Part shown: in pieces, positions 44,557 to 55,419 of the stretch
Layout of the letters: the number at the start of each line of letters is the position of its first letter
Position numbering within the stretch: position 1 is the first letter of the stretch
Notes under the pieces: generated by a model
Databases searched by the model: none
Seen by the model: only the letters and a program-made list of their open reading frames with translations
What the model was told of the DNA's origin: nothing
Source of the DNA: Variovorax davisae
Lineage (GTDB): Bacteria > Pseudomonadota > Gammaproteobacteria > Burkholderiales > Burkholderiaceae_C
NCBI RefSeq assembly: GCF_030316845.1
Contig: NZ_JASZYS010000001.1
Coordinates: 186,001-250,000 of the forward strand
DNA: 64,000 nucleotides
Reading direction: 5' to 3'
Position numbers and translations under genes: made by a program

Positions 44557-45415
44557 GAGCCTCGCTTCTTTCCCGCTGGCGCGCTGCGATGCCGGTGGCA
44601 CGGCGCCTGTTCGGGCGCAAGATCGTGCTGGCGGCGGCCCTGGTGCTGCTGCTGGTGGCCGGTGTCGCGGTGCTCTACCCGCTGCTGTCCGATGCCGACC
44701 CCGGCGCCATCGAGATCGGCCAGCGCCTGCATGCGCCTTCGCTCGAACACTGGGCCGGCACCGACGAGCTGGGCCGCGACGTGATGCTGCGCATCGTGCA
44801 CGGCGCGCGCTACTCGCTGCTGATCGGCGTCGTGACGGCCGCCGGCGCGGTGCTGTTCGGCACCTTGATGGGCATGCTCGCTGGCTTCTTCCGCCGGCTC
44901 GACGCGCCGCTGATGCGGGTGGTCGACGCGATGATGTCCTTCCCCGACATCCTGTTGGGCATCGCGCTGGTGTCGATCCTCGGCGTCTCGCTGTGGAACG
45001 TGATGCTGGCGCTGGTGATCGTCTACACGCCGCGCGTGGCCCGCGTGGTGCGCGCCACCACGCTGGTGCTGCGCGAGCTGCTGTTCGTCGACGCGGCGCG
45101 GGCGCTCGGCGTGCGCACGCCGAAGATCCTGTGGAAGCACATCCTGCCGAACCTGATGTCGCCGATCCTGGTGCAGGTCACGTTCATCTTCGCCTACGCG
45201 ATCCTGGCCGAGGCGGGCCTGTCCTTCCTCGGCGTCGGCGTGCCGCCCGACATCCCGACCTGGGGCACGATGATCGCCGGCAGCCTCGACTATGCCGACC
45301 GCGCCTTCTGGACCATCTTCTGTCCCGGCCTGGCCATCGTGCTGACGGCGTTGTCGCTGCAGATGCTGGGCGACGGCGTGCGCGACCTGCTCGACCCGAA
45401 GCTGAGGAAGGCCGC

Positions 45416-45419
<4 letters not shown>
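44553..45419 (+). CDS. ABC transporter permease, DppC-like
   Basis: A 288-residue partner permease. [24 protein letters not shown] is the DppC/OppC-specific segment after the first helix (given in part), and [23 protein letters not shown] is the EAA loop. The start at 44553 is fixed by the ATGA overlap with DppB-like; it ends with ATGA into the first ATPase gene. Confidence 0.94.
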
Positions 45420-46443
<1,024 letters not shown>

Positions 46444-46447
<4 letters not shown>

Positions 46448-47433
46448 CGAGCGCGACATTGGCGAGCGAGAACCTGCTCGAGATCCGCAACCTGAAGAAA
46501 TACTTCGGCAAGGGCAGCCATCCGGTGCGCGCGGTGGACGACGTGAGCTTCGACATCCGCAAGGGCGAGACGCTCGGGCTGGTCGGCGAATCGGGCTCGG
46601 GCAAGAGCACCATCGGGCGCCTGCTGACGCGGCTGGTCGATCCCACCGGCGGCGCGATGGCCTACCAGGCGCAGGGCTCGGACGCGCCGCCGCAGGACCT
46701 GGCGCAGCTGTCGCAGTCGCAGTTCCGCCCGCTGCGCTCCAAGGTGCAGATCATCTTCCAGGATCCCTACGCCAGCCTCAACCCGCGCATGCGCATCCGC
46801 GAAGTGCTGGCGGAGGCGCTCGACACCCACGGGCTGGCCAAGGGGGCGGCGCGCAAGCCGCGCATCGAGCAGCTGCTCCAGCAGGTCGGCCTGCGCCCCG
46901 AACACGCCGAGCGATTTCCGCACGAGTTCTCCGGCGGCCAGCGCCAGCGCATCGGCATCGCGCGGGCACTGGCGGTCGAGCCGCAGTTCATCGTCGCCGA
47001 CGAGCCGCTGTCGGCGCTGGACGTCTCGATCCAGGCCCAGGTGGTGAACCTGCTGGGCGAACTGAAGGAGCAGCTCGGCCTCACCTTGCTCTTCATCTCG
47101 CACGATCTGGACGTGGTGGAATACCTGTGCGACCGCGTGGTGGTGCTGTACCTCGGCCGGGTCATGGAGATCGCGCCGACCGAAGCGCTCTACGCCAGCC
47201 CGCAACATCCCTACACGCGCGCGCTGCTGGCGGCGGCGCCGGTCCCCGACCCGGCCCAGCGCCGTGTCGTGCCGCTGCTGCAGGGCGACCTGCCGAGCCC
47301 GGCGAATCCGCCCTCGGGCTGCGTCTTCCGCACCCGCTGCCCGCTGGCCGAGGAGCGCTGCGCCAGCGCCGACATGCAGCTGCGCGAAGTGCAGCCCGGC
47401 CACTGGCACGCCTGCTGGCGCCACGATCTTTGA
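46444..47433 (+). CDS. ABC transporter ATP-binding protein, DppF-like
   Basis: A 329-residue second ATPase with [24 protein letters not shown] and [12 protein letters not shown] motifs, and a C-terminal cysteine cluster ([19 protein letters not shown]). It completes a full five-part Dpp/Opp importer. It overlaps the preceding ATPase by ATGA and lies 44 bases before the PLP enzyme gene. Confidence 0.94.
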
Positions 47434-47477
47434 GTACGCTGGCGGCTCACCAAGCACCACCGATATCGGAAACGAAC

Positions 47478-48749
47478 ATGACAGACGCGCTGATCCTCGA
47501 CCACTGCAACAAGAGCTATCCCCTGGGCGCCGCGCCGTGCCGCGCCGCCGACATCGGCCAGAAGGGCTGGAACGTGCTGGCGGACGACCTGGCCTATCCG
47601 CTGGCCGTGATCCGCCGCTCGGCGCTGGCGCACAACATCGCCTGGATGCAGGACTACGCCCGGCGCAAGGGCGTGACCCTGGCGCCGCACGGCAAGACCA
47701 CCATGTCGCCCGAGTTGTTCGCGCAGCAGCTGGCCGGCGGCGCCTGGGGCCTGACCTTCGCGACCGTCTTCCAGCTCGCCGTGGGCGTCGAGGCGGGCGC
47801 GCGGCGCGCCATCATCGCCAACCAGGTGCTCGCCGATGCCGATCTCGATGGCCTCGACGTGCTGCTGGCCGGGCACGGCGACCTGCGGGTCTGGTTCCTG
47901 GTCGATTCGCTGGCGCAGCTGGCGTTGATCGAGGACTGGGCGCGGCGCCGGCAAAGCGCGCGGCGCTTCGACGTGCTGCTGGAGATCGGCATTCCCGGCC
48001 AGCGCACCGGCTGCCGCACGCTCGACGAAGCGCTGGCGCTGGCAGCCGCGATCTCGCGCTCGCCGGCCGTCCAACTCGGCGGCATCGAATGCTACGAAGG
48101 CGGCCTCGCCCGTTGCGACAGCGCGCACGACGCGCGTGAAGTCACGGCGCTGGTGCAGCGCGTGCTCGAGGTCGCGCGCTGCTGCGATGCGCAGAACCTG
48201 TTCGGCAGCGACGGCCTGATGCTCACGGCCGGCGGCTCCGCGGTGTTCGACCTGGTCGTGCCGCTGCTGCGGGCGCAGGGGCTGTCGCGCCCGGTGCTCG
48301 GCGTGCTGCGTTCGGGCTGCTATGTCACCCACGACAACGGCAACTACGCCCGCTTCCTGAAGCAGGTGGAGCAGCGCGAAGGGTTGGACGATTCGCTGCG
48401 TGCGGCGCTGGAGGTCTGGGCGATGGTGCAGTCGGTGCCCGAGCCCGGGCTGGCGCTGCTGACCTGCGGCCGCCGCGACATCTCCTACGACCTGGAACTG
48501 CCGGTGCCGGTGCGGCATGCGCCGCGCGGCGCGCGCGTGGCGTCGGATGCGCCGCACGGCTGGACCATCAGCGCGCTCAACGACCAGCACGCCTACCTGC
48601 GCTTCGATGCCGCGGGAGCGGTGCCGCAGGTCGGCGATCGCGTCGCGCTGGGCATCTCGCACCCCTGCACCACCTTCGACAAGTGGCGCTGGCTGGCGCT
48701 GGTCGACGACGACCTGGCGGTCAGCGGCGCCATCAGCACGCGCTTCTGA
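47478..48749 (+). CDS. PLP enzyme of the D-threonine aldolase/D-serine dehydratase fold (possible amino-sugar-acid dehydratase)
   Basis: A 423-residue alanine-racemase-fold enzyme. The PLP lysine is Lys73 in [13 protein letters not shown]. The metal-binding pair near the C-terminus is His395 and Cys397 in [11 protein letters not shown], as in zinc D-serine dehydratases. Members act on D-configured beta-hydroxy amino acids; the D-glucosaminate dehydratase of Pseudomonas is, to my knowledge, a PLP and divalent-metal enzyme of this type. Set between an importer and a deacylase and co-controlled with a Rid protein and a keto-deoxy-sugar kinase, it could remove ammonia from an amino-deoxy-aldonate. 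D-serine or D-threonine deamination is the alternative. Confidence 0.84.
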   Translation: MTDALILDHCNKSYPLGAAPCRAADIGQKGWNVLADDLAYPLAVIRRSALAHNIAWMQDYARRKGVTLAPHGKTTMSPELFAQQLAGGAWGLTFATVFQLAVGVEAGARRAIIANQVLADADLDGLDVLLAGHGDLRVWFLVDSLAQLALIEDWARRRQSARRFDVLLEIGIPGQRTGCRTLDEALALAAAISRSPAVQLGGIECYEGGLARCDSAHDAREVTALVQRVLEVARCCDAQNLFGSDGLMLTAGGSAVFDLVVPLLRAQGLSRPVLGVLRSGCYVTHDNGNYARFLKQVEQREGLDDSLRAALEVWAMVQSVPEPGLALLTCGRRDISYDLELPVPVRHAPRGARVASDAPHGWTISALNDQHAYLRFDAAGAVPQVGDRVALGISHPCTTFDKWRWLALVDDDLAVSGAISTRF

Positions 48750-48757
48750 GGGCCGAC

Positions 48758-49660
48758 ATGCACAACCCTTCCGTCCATCTCCTGCAGCGCCTGCGCGAGC
48801 GCATGGAAGGCCTGCCGGCCGCGCAGCGCAGCGTGGTCCAGTGCGTGCTGGAAGACCCGCGCGCGGCGGTGGCCGCCACGGTCGAGCAGCTGGCGCAGCA
48901 GGCCGGTGTGTCGATGCCGACCATCGTGCGGACCTGTCGCAGCTTCGGTTTCGAGTCGGTGCGCGAGTTCATGCTGGCGCTGGCGCAGGACCTGGCCGTC
49001 ACCGGCTCCTACCTGCACCGCAGCGTGCTGGCCGAGGACAGCGCGGGCGACGTGACGAGCAAGATCGTCCACGCCGCCGTGTCCTCGCTGACCGAACTGG
49101 GCCGTCGCATCGACGTCGAGGTGCTCGACCAGGTCGCGAACCGGCTGGCCGAGGCCCGGCGCATCGACTGCTACTCGGTGGGCGCGGCCTCGACCTTCAT
49201 GGCGAACGAGTTGCAGAGCCGGCTGTTCAGGCTGGGCTGCACCGCCAATGCGATCTTCGACGCCCACCAGCAGCTGGTCTCGGCCAGCACGCTGGGGCCC
49301 GACGGCGTGGCCTTCGTGATCTCGCACGTGGGCCGCATGCCCTACACCCTCGAAGCCGCGCGTTTCGCGCGCTCCCAGGGCGCCACCGTGGTGGCGCTGA
49401 CCCAGCCGGGCACCCCGCTGGCGGAGATCGCGGACCTGGTGCTCGCGGTCTCTGTGCCGCAGGACGCGGTGATGCGGGTCGGCACCGAAGCCTACCTGGC
49501 GCACCTGGTGGTGATCGAGATCCTAATGGTGCGGCTGGCGCAGAAGCTCGGGCCGGTCGCCACCCGCGGTCTTCAGCAGTTCAAGCAGCTGCTGCACAAG
49601 CACGGCTTCGACAGCGCCGAGTACTCGGGCGCGTCGGAGACATTCGAGGACGAACGATGA
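48758..49660 (+). CDS. RpiR (MurR/HexR) family transcriptional regulator
   Basis: A 300-residue regulator with an N-terminal helix-turn-helix domain (TVEQLAQQAGVSMPTIVRTC, residues 41-60) and a C-terminal SIS sugar-phosphate-binding domain (about 125-265: IDCYSVGAASTFMANELQ, FVISHVGRMPYTLEAARFA). HexR of this family responds to KDPG; a similar effector (phospho-KDGal or KDPG) would suit this cluster. It sits 8 bases after the PLP gene and overlaps the deacylase gene by ATGA. The TGTAAT-N3-ATTACA sites at 41895-41983 are its likely targets. Confidence 0.92.
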   Translation: MHNPSVHLLQRLRERMEGLPAAQRSVVQCVLEDPRAAVAATVEQLAQQAGVSMPTIVRTCRSFGFESVREFMLALAQDLAVTGSYLHRSVLAEDSAGDVTSKIVHAAVSSLTELGRRIDVEVLDQVANRLAEARRIDCYSVGAASTFMANELQSRLFRLGCTANAIFDAHQQLVSASTLGPDGVAFVISHVGRMPYTLEAARFARSQGATVVALTQPGTPLAEIADLVLAVSVPQDAVMRVGTEAYLAHLVVIEILMVRLAQKLGPVATRGLQQFKQLLHKHGFDSAEYSGASETFEDER

Positions 49661-51162
49661 CGATGCCACAAACGAGCGCCACAGGACCTGGCCACGCGAC
49701 GCTGCTCCGGGGCGGCACGATCGTCGACGGCAGCGACAGCCCGGGCTGGCCGGGCGACGTGCTGCTGGCCGGCGAACGCATCGCGTCGGTGGCGGCGCCT
49801 GGCCAGACGCCTCCCGAACTGCTCGCGAGCCTGCGCGCCCGAGGCCCGATCGACGAGATCGATTGCACCGGCCGGGTGGTCGCGCCCGGCTTCATCGACG
49901 TCCATACGCACGACGACTCGGCTGCGATCGAGAAGGCGGACATGCTGCCCAAGATCTCGCAGGGCGTGACCACCGTGATCGTCGGCAACTGCGGCATCTC
50001 GCTCGCGCCGATGGTGACCGACACGCCGCCGGCTCCGTTGTCGCTGCTGGGCCGGGGCCAGTTCCGCCATGCGACGATGCGCGCCTACGCCGACGCGGTG
50101 AATGCGGCACGGCCGGCGGTCAACGTCGCTGCGCTGCTGGGGCACACGGCACTGCGGATGCGCCACATGCCGGTGCTCGACCGGGCGGCCAATGCGGCCG
50201 AGCGCGCGGCCATGGCGGCCGACATGCAGGAGGCGATGGACGCCGGTGCGCTGGGGCTGTCGTCGGGCGTGTTCTACGAAGAGGCGTTCGCCGCCGACGT
50301 CGACGAACTGGTCGCGGTCGCCAGCGTGGCGGCGCGCAACGGCGGCGTCTACGCCACCCACATCCGCGACGAACTGGCCGGCATCCTGCCGGCGCTGCAG
50401 GAGGCCGCGCTGACCGCGCGCCAGTCCGGCCTGCCGCTGGTGATCTCGCACCACAAATGCGCCGGACCCGCCAACTGGGGCCGCACGCGCGAGACCCTGC
50501 CGCTGATCGAAGCGCTGGCACGGGGCCAGGAGATCGGCATGGACGTCTACCCCTACACCGCTGGCTCGACCGTGCTGCGCGAGGACCTGGTCGACGGCAT
50601 CATCGACATCCTGATCACCGGCAGCCAGCCGCACCCCGAGGTCGGCGGCCGCTACCTGGCCGACATCGCGGCGCAGTGGGGCGTCACGCAGCAGGAAGCG
50701 GCGCGGCGGCTGAAGCCCGGCAATGCCTGCTACTTCCAGATGCGCGAGGACGACGTGCAGCGCGTGCTGGCGCATCCGCTGGCGATGATCGGCTCCGACG
50801 GCCTGCCGAACGACGAGCGGCCGCATCCGCGCCTGTGGGGCGCGTTTCCGCGCGTGCTGGCCAGCTACTGGCGCGAGAAGGGCCTGCTGCGGCTCGAGGA
50901 GGCGGTGCACAAGATGACCGGCCTGTCGGCGGCGCGCTTTCGCATCGACGGGCGCGGCCTGCTGAAGGCCGGCCACATGGCCGACGTGGTGGTCTTCGAC
51001 CCGCTGCGCGTGAAGGACGGCGCGACCTTCGAGCAGCCGCGCGAGTTCAGCGAAGGCATCGAGCGGGTCTGGGTCAACGGCGTGTTGAGCTACACCGCCG
51101 AAGGGCGCGCCACCGGTGCGCGTGCGGGGCGTTTCGTGCGGCGTGCAGTGGCCTGCGGCTGA
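49657..51162 (+). CDS. D-aminoacylase family N-acyl-amino acid deacylase
   Basis: A 501-residue amidohydrolase of the N-acyl-D-amino acid deacylase family. Metal-binding residues include the HxH of IDVHTHDD (His83, His85), the conserved Cys112 in GNCGIS, and histidines in YATHIRDE and ISHHKCAG; IGSDGLPND holds the catalytic aspartate. DVVVFDP and FSEGIERVWVNG are the usual C-terminal segments. It would remove an N-acyl group from a D-amino acid or amino sugar acid before the PLP step. ATGA overlap with rpiR places it in the same operon. Confidence 0.9.
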   Translation: MTMPQTSATGPGHATLLRGGTIVDGSDSPGWPGDVLLAGERIASVAAPGQTPPELLASLRARGPIDEIDCTGRVVAPGFIDVHTHDDSAAIEKADMLPKISQGVTTVIVGNCGISLAPMVTDTPPAPLSLLGRGQFRHATMRAYADAVNAARPAVNVAALLGHTALRMRHMPVLDRAANAAERAAMAADMQEAMDAGALGLSSGVFYEEAFAADVDELVAVASVAARNGGVYATHIRDELAGILPALQEAALTARQSGLPLVISHHKCAGPANWGRTRETLPLIEALARGQEIGMDVYPYTAGSTVLREDLVDGIIDILITGSQPHPEVGGRYLADIAAQWGVTQQEAARRLKPGNACYFQMREDDVQRVLAHPLAMIGSDGLPNDERPHPRLWGAFPRVLASYWREKGLLRLEEAVHKMTGLSAARFRIDGRGLLKAGHMADVVVFDPLRVKDGATFEQPREFSEGIERVWVNGVLSYTAEGRATGARAGRFVRRAVACG

Positions 51163-51202
51163 TCGCGGGCGATCAGGGTTTCTCCTGCCGGCCGTCGAAG
51201 TC

Positions 51203-51217
51203 AATCATCATATGATT
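51203..51217. promoter_or_regulatory. Dyad operator, probably for the downstream GntR/FCD regulator
   Basis: AATCAT-CAT-ATGATT is a perfect 6-3-6 dyad (51203-51217), overlapping a 10-base palindrome ATCATATGAT (51207-51216). It is 42 bases before the ATG of the Bug-protein gene and is the only AT-rich patch in the gap. Short dyads of this kind are typical for GntR-family proteins; one is encoded at 53198. Confidence 0.55.
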
Positions 51218-51259
51218 TGATTCGAGGGCTCCGGGAGTGGGCTCCGCAGGAGACCATCC

Positions 51260-52237
51260 ATGGCCCATTCATCGAACGCGGGGCGCCGGCAGTTGCTGCA
51301 GGGCCTCGGAGCCGCAGCCCTGCTGCCCTGGGTCCTGCCCGCGCAGGCCGAGGACTATCCGACCAAGCCGGTCGAGCTGGTGGTGCCGGCCTCGGCCGGC
51401 GGCGGGACCGACGCGCTGGCGCGCGCCTTCGCCGAAGCCGCGAAGAAGCATTTCCCGCAGCCGCTGGTCGTCAACGACCGGCCCGGCGCGAGCGGCGTGG
51501 TCGGCATGAGCGACGTGCTCAACGGCAAGCCCGACGGCTACAAGGTCAGCGTGGTGATCGCCGAGCTGGTGATCCTGCCGCACCTCGGCCTCTCGAAGTT
51601 CACCTACGCCGACTTCCAGCCGATCGCGCGCCTCAACGCCGACCCGGCCGCCATCACGGTGCAGTCCGACGCGCCCTGGAACACGATCGAGGAATTCCTC
51701 GCCGCCGCCAAGGCCAAGCCGGGCGAGATGAAGGTCGGCAATTCCGGCAACGGCTCGATCTGGCACCTCGCGGCCGCGGGCCTCGAAGACAAGACCGGCG
51801 TCAAGTTCAACCATGTGCCCTACCAGGGCGCGGCACCCGGCGTGGTGGCGCTGCTCGGCGGCCACATCGACGCGGTGGCCGTGAGCCCCGGCGAAGTGGC
51901 GGTCCATGTGCAGGCCGGCAAGCTCAAGATGCTCACGGTGATGGCCGACCAGCGCCTGAAGGCCTTCGACAAGGTGCCGACGCTGAAGGAGCGCAAGATC
52001 GACCTCTCGATCGGCACCTGGCGCGGGCTGGCCGTGCACAAGGCCACGCCGGCCGAGATCTCGACGGTGCTGCGCACCATGGCCCGCAAGGGCGCCGAGG
52101 AGCCGCTGCTGCGCGAGCAGCTCGACAAGCTCAACCTCGGCTTCGCCTACCTCGACGCCGAGGCCTTCGGCCAGGCGATGCAGCGCGACCACGACTATTT
52201 CAAGCAGCTGGTGCAGAAGCTGGGGATCAAGGTATGA
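51260..52237 (+). CDS. Bug-family periplasmic solute-binding protein
   Basis: A 325-residue TctC-like protein. The N-terminus carries a twin-arginine-like signal (GRRQLLQGLGAAALLP, with RR at residues 9-10), then YPTKPVELVVPASAGGGTDALAR, the Bug opening. No TctA/TctB membrane partners are nearby. It is the first gene after the dyad at 51203 and overlaps the dehydrogenase gene by ATGA. It differs from the Bug protein at 5548 in having the arginine pair. Confidence 0.88.
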   Translation: MAHSSNAGRRQLLQGLGAAALLPWVLPAQAEDYPTKPVELVVPASAGGGTDALARAFAEAAKKHFPQPLVVNDRPGASGVVGMSDVLNGKPDGYKVSVVIAELVILPHLGLSKFTYADFQPIARLNADPAAITVQSDAPWNTIEEFLAAAKAKPGEMKVGNSGNGSIWHLAAAGLEDKTGVKFNHVPYQGAAPGVVALLGGHIDAVAVSPGEVAVHVQAGKLKMLTVMADQRLKAFDKVPTLKERKIDLSIGTWRGLAVHKATPAEISTVLRTMARKGAEEPLLREQLDKLNLGFAYLDAEAFGQAMQRDHDYFKQLVQKLGIKV

Positions 52238-53187
52238 CGAGCGGGACCGACCGGCCCGAGCTGCTGCTCGTCGCGCCGCTGATGCCCTTCCTGCTCGACC
52301 AGCTGCGCCAGCACTACACCCTGCACGACCGCATCCACGTCAGCGACCCGGCCGCCTTCGCCGCCGCGGCGCCGCGCATCCGCGGCGTGGTCGCCAACGG
52401 CGAGGCCAAGGTGCCGCGCGAACTGATCGCGCAACTGCCGGCGCTGGAAGTGATCTCGGTCTTCGGCGTCGGCTACGACGGCATCGACGTGCCGGCCGCG
52501 CACGCCCGGGGCGTGCCGGTCACCAACACGCCGGCGGTCCTCAACGACGACGTGGCCGACCTCGCCATCGGCCTGCTGATCGCGACGGCGCGCCGCATCC
52601 CGCAGGCCGACCGCTTCGTGCGCGCCAACGAATGGACCCACGGCCCGATCGCGTTGAGCCGCAAGGTCACGGGCGGCCGGCTCGGCCTGGTCGGCATGGG
52701 CCGCATCGGCCAGGCGATCGCCGAGCGCGCGCTGGCCTTCAAGATGGAGGTCGCCTACACCTCGCGCTCGCCGCGTGCCGGCGTCCCCTACACCTACTAC
52801 CCCGACCCGGTCGCGCTGGCCGCGGCGGTCGACTTCCTGGTCGTGATCACGCCCGGCGGCGCCGCCACCAAGGGCCTGATCGATGCCCGCGTGCTGCAGG
52901 CGCTGGGCCCCGAGGGCTACCTGGTCAACGTCGCGCGCGGCAGCGTGGTCGACGAGGCCGCCCTGATCGAGGCGCTGCGCCACGGCACCATCGCCGGTGC
53001 CGGGCTCGACGTCTTCGCCAACGAGCCGAACGTGCCCGAAGCCCTGCGCGCGCTGCCCAACGTGGTGCTGACGCCGCACATCGGCAGCGGCACCAGGCAG
53101 ACCCGCGAGGCGATGGGCCAGCTCACCTTCGACAACCTGCACGCCCATTTCACGGGCCGGCCCCTGTTGACGCCGGTCGACGCCTGA
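52234..53187 (+). CDS. D-2-hydroxyacid dehydrogenase (NAD(P)-dependent)
   Basis: A 317-residue oxidoreductase that reduces 2-keto acids or oxidises D-2-hydroxy acids. The nucleotide-binding GMGRIG lies at residues 154-159, and the catalytic triad is Arg235 (NVARGSVVDE), Glu264 (ANEPNVPE) and His282 (TPHIGSGTR). SVFGVGYDGIDVPAA is the typical N-terminal segment of glyoxylate/hydroxypyruvate or 2-ketogluconate reductases. ATGA overlap with the Bug gene; 10 bases before gntR. Confidence 0.92.
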   Translation: MTSGTDRPELLLVAPLMPFLLDQLRQHYTLHDRIHVSDPAAFAAAAPRIRGVVANGEAKVPRELIAQLPALEVISVFGVGYDGIDVPAAHARGVPVTNTPAVLNDDVADLAIGLLIATARRIPQADRFVRANEWTHGPIALSRKVTGGRLGLVGMGRIGQAIAERALAFKMEVAYTSRSPRAGVPYTYYPDPVALAAAVDFLVVITPGGAATKGLIDARVLQALGPEGYLVNVARGSVVDEAALIEALRHGTIAGAGLDVFANEPNVPEALRALPNVVLTPHIGSGTRQTREAMGQLTFDNLHAHFTGRPLLTPVDA

Positions 53188-53197
53188 GCTGCCTTCC

Positions 53198-53944
53198 ATG
53201 GCCAAGAACACCCATGGCCGCACGCTGGACCTGCTGGGCGAGGCGATCGTCTCGCGCCGCTATGCGGTCGGCACGCCGATGCCGGCCGAGCCCCAGCTGT
53301 GCGAGGCTTTCGGCGTCAGCCGCACGGTGGTGCGCGAGGCCGTGAAGTCGCTGGTGGCCAAGGGACTGATCGTCACCGGCCCCAAGGTCGGCACCCGGGT
53401 GCTGCCCGACGAGCACTGGAACTGGTTCGACCCCGACGTGATCACCTGGCAGGCGCGTGCCGGCCTCACGCCCGAGTTCCTGCGCGACCTGCAGGACCTG
53501 CGGCGCGCGGTCGAGCCGGCCGCGGTGCGGCTGGCGGCCGAGCGCGCCACGGCCGAGGACATCGAAGAGATCGAGGCCGCCTACGCCGGCATGAAGCAGG
53601 CCGTGGAGTTCGGCGGCGACTACGTCAGCTTCGACCTGCGCTTTCACAACGGCCTGCTGCGCAGCGCCCGCAACCGGATGCTGGCGCAGATGAGCAAAGC
53701 CCTGCATGCGCTGCTGCGCACCAGCTTCGAGATCTCGACCAGCAAGAAGGACGGCCCGGCGCAGTCCTTGCCGATGCACCGCGCCGTGCTCGACGCCGTG
53801 ATCGCGCGCGATCCGGTGCGGGCCGAGCGCGCCATCATCCAGCTGATCGACGGCGCGCGCGAGGACATCGACGAGGTGCTGGGCTCGCGCCGACGACTGC
53901 CCCGGTTGTCGCGTCCGCCGCCGCGCCTGCGGGCGGCGGCCTGA
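53198..53944 (+). CDS. GntR family transcriptional regulator, FCD (FadR C-terminal) type
   Basis: A 248-residue regulator with an N-terminal winged helix (YAVGTPMPAEPQLCEAFGVSRTVVREAVKSL, given in part, residues 24-55) and an all-helical FCD ligand domain with the metal-binding residues in FDLRFHNGLL and LPMHRAVLDAV. Such proteins usually sense sugar acids or carboxylates. It lies between the dehydrogenase and the ABC importer genes, all in one direction. The dyad at 51203-51217 is its likely site. Confidence 0.92.
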   Translation: MAKNTHGRTLDLLGEAIVSRRYAVGTPMPAEPQLCEAFGVSRTVVREAVKSLVAKGLIVTGPKVGTRVLPDEHWNWFDPDVITWQARAGLTPEFLRDLQDLRRAVEPAAVRLAAERATAEDIEEIEAAYAGMKQAVEFGGDYVSFDLRFHNGLLRSARNRMLAQMSKALHALLRTSFEISTSKKDGPAQSLPMHRAVLDAVIARDPVRAERAIIQLIDGAREDIDEVLGSRRRLPRLSRPPPRLRAAA

Positions 53945-54023
53945 CGCGCGGCAACGTTCTTTCTTCCCACCCCCAGGCTCGTGCATCGAGCTGTTCAGCT
54001 GCAAGAAAAAGGAGACAAGCGAC

Positions 54024-55400
54024 ATGAAATTCAAAGCACTCGTGGTCCCGACGATGATGGCCCTGGGCCTCGCCGTCGCCGGCCAGGCCTCGGCCCAGGA
54101 GAAGCTCACCGTCTGGTGGGTCAAGGGCTTCTACAAGGCCGAGGACGATGCCTTGTTCGCCGCCATCAAGAAGTTCGAGGACAAGCACAAGGGCGTCAAG
54201 GTCGAACTGTCGCAGTACCCGGTGCAGGACATGATCCCCAAGACCGTCTCGGCGCTCGACTCGGGCAGCCCGCCCGACGTCGCCTATGCCGACGTCTACG
54301 ACTTCCAGGTCACGGGCAAGTGGGCCTTCGACGGCAAGCTCGAGGACATCAGCAGCGTGATCGCGCCGATGCAGGCCCGTTTCGCACCCAACACGGTCGA
54401 GACCACCTTCCTCTACAACGACCAGACGAAGTCGAAGGCCTACTACGCCTTCCCGATCAAGCAGCAGACGATGCACATCAACTACTGGCTCGACATGCTG
54501 GCCGAGGCGGGCTTCAAGGAGGCGGACATCCCGACCACCTGGAAGGACTACTGGTCGTTCTGGTGCGAGAAGGTGCAGCCGGCCAGCCGCCAGAAGAGCG
54601 GCAAGCGCACCTTCGGCATGGGCATGCCGATGGGCGTCGATTCGAGCGACTCGTTCTATTCGTTCCTGACCTTCGCCGACGCCTACAACGTCAAGATGGT
54701 CAACGACAGCGGCAAGCTGCTGGTGGATGACCCGGCCGTGCGCACCGGCCTCATCAACGCCATGACCGACTACGTGGCGCCCTACCAGAAGGGCTGCACG
54801 CCGCCGTCGTCGACGAGCTGGAAAGACCCGGACAACAACGTCGCCTTCCACAACAAGACCACCGTGATGACGCACAACGCGACCATCTCGCTGCCGGCCA
54901 AGTGGCTCGACGACTCCAACAACGCGTCGCTGACGCCGGAGCAGCGCGAGGAAGCCAAGAAGAACTACTTCGAGCGCATCCGCACCGCCGGCTTCCCGGC
55001 CAAGCCCGACGGCAGCAAGATGGTCTACCGCACCGCGGTGAAGACCGGCGTGGTCTTCAAGGACGGCAAGAACAAGCAGCGCGCCAAGGAGTTCGTGACC
55101 TTCCTCATGCAGGAAGAGAACCTCACGCCGTACGTCGAGGGTTCGCTCGGGCGCTGGTTCCCGGTCACCAAGGCGGGGCAGGCGAGCCCGTTCTGGCAGG
55201 CCGATTCGCACCGCAAGTCGGTCTTCAACCAGTACGCCGCCGGCACCGTGACCTTCGAGTTCACCAAGAACTACCGGTTCACGATCCTCAACAACGAGAA
55301 CGTGTGGGCCAAGGCAATGAACCGCATCGTGAGCGACAAGGTGCCGGTGGACAAGGCGGTCGACGAGATGATCGAGCGCATCAAGACGGTCGCTCGCTGA
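54024..55400 (+). CDS. ABC sugar transporter substrate-binding protein, family 1
   Basis: A 458-residue periplasmic sugar-binding protein. The signal peptide is residues 1-24 (AGQASAQEK), and LTVWWVKGFYKAEDDALF starts the mature chain, typical of SBP_bac_1 proteins. AAGG-type ribosome site AAAAAGGAG lies just before the ATG. It precedes two permease genes and a MalK-type ATPase. The ligand is likely a sugar, polyol or sugar acid, but the residues do not tell which. Confidence 0.9.
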   Translation: MKFKALVVPTMMALGLAVAGQASAQEKLTVWWVKGFYKAEDDALFAAIKKFEDKHKGVKVELSQYPVQDMIPKTVSALDSGSPPDVAYADVYDFQVTGKWAFDGKLEDISSVIAPMQARFAPNTVETTFLYNDQTKSKAYYAFPIKQQTMHINYWLDMLAEAGFKEADIPTTWKDYWSFWCEKVQPASRQKSGKRTFGMGMPMGVDSSDSFYSFLTFADAYNVKMVNDSGKLLVDDPAVRTGLINAMTDYVAPYQKGCTPPSSTSWKDPDNNVAFHNKTTVMTHNATISLPAKWLDDSNNASLTPEQREEAKKNYFERIRTAGFPAKPDGSKMVYRTAVKTGVVFKDGKNKQRAKEFVTFLMQEENLTPYVEGSLGRWFPVTKAGQASPFWQADSHRKSVFNQYAAGTVTFEFTKNYRFTILNNENVWAKAMNRIVSDKVPVDKAVDEMIERIKTVAR

Positions 55401-55419
55401 GCTGACACGGCGGCCGACC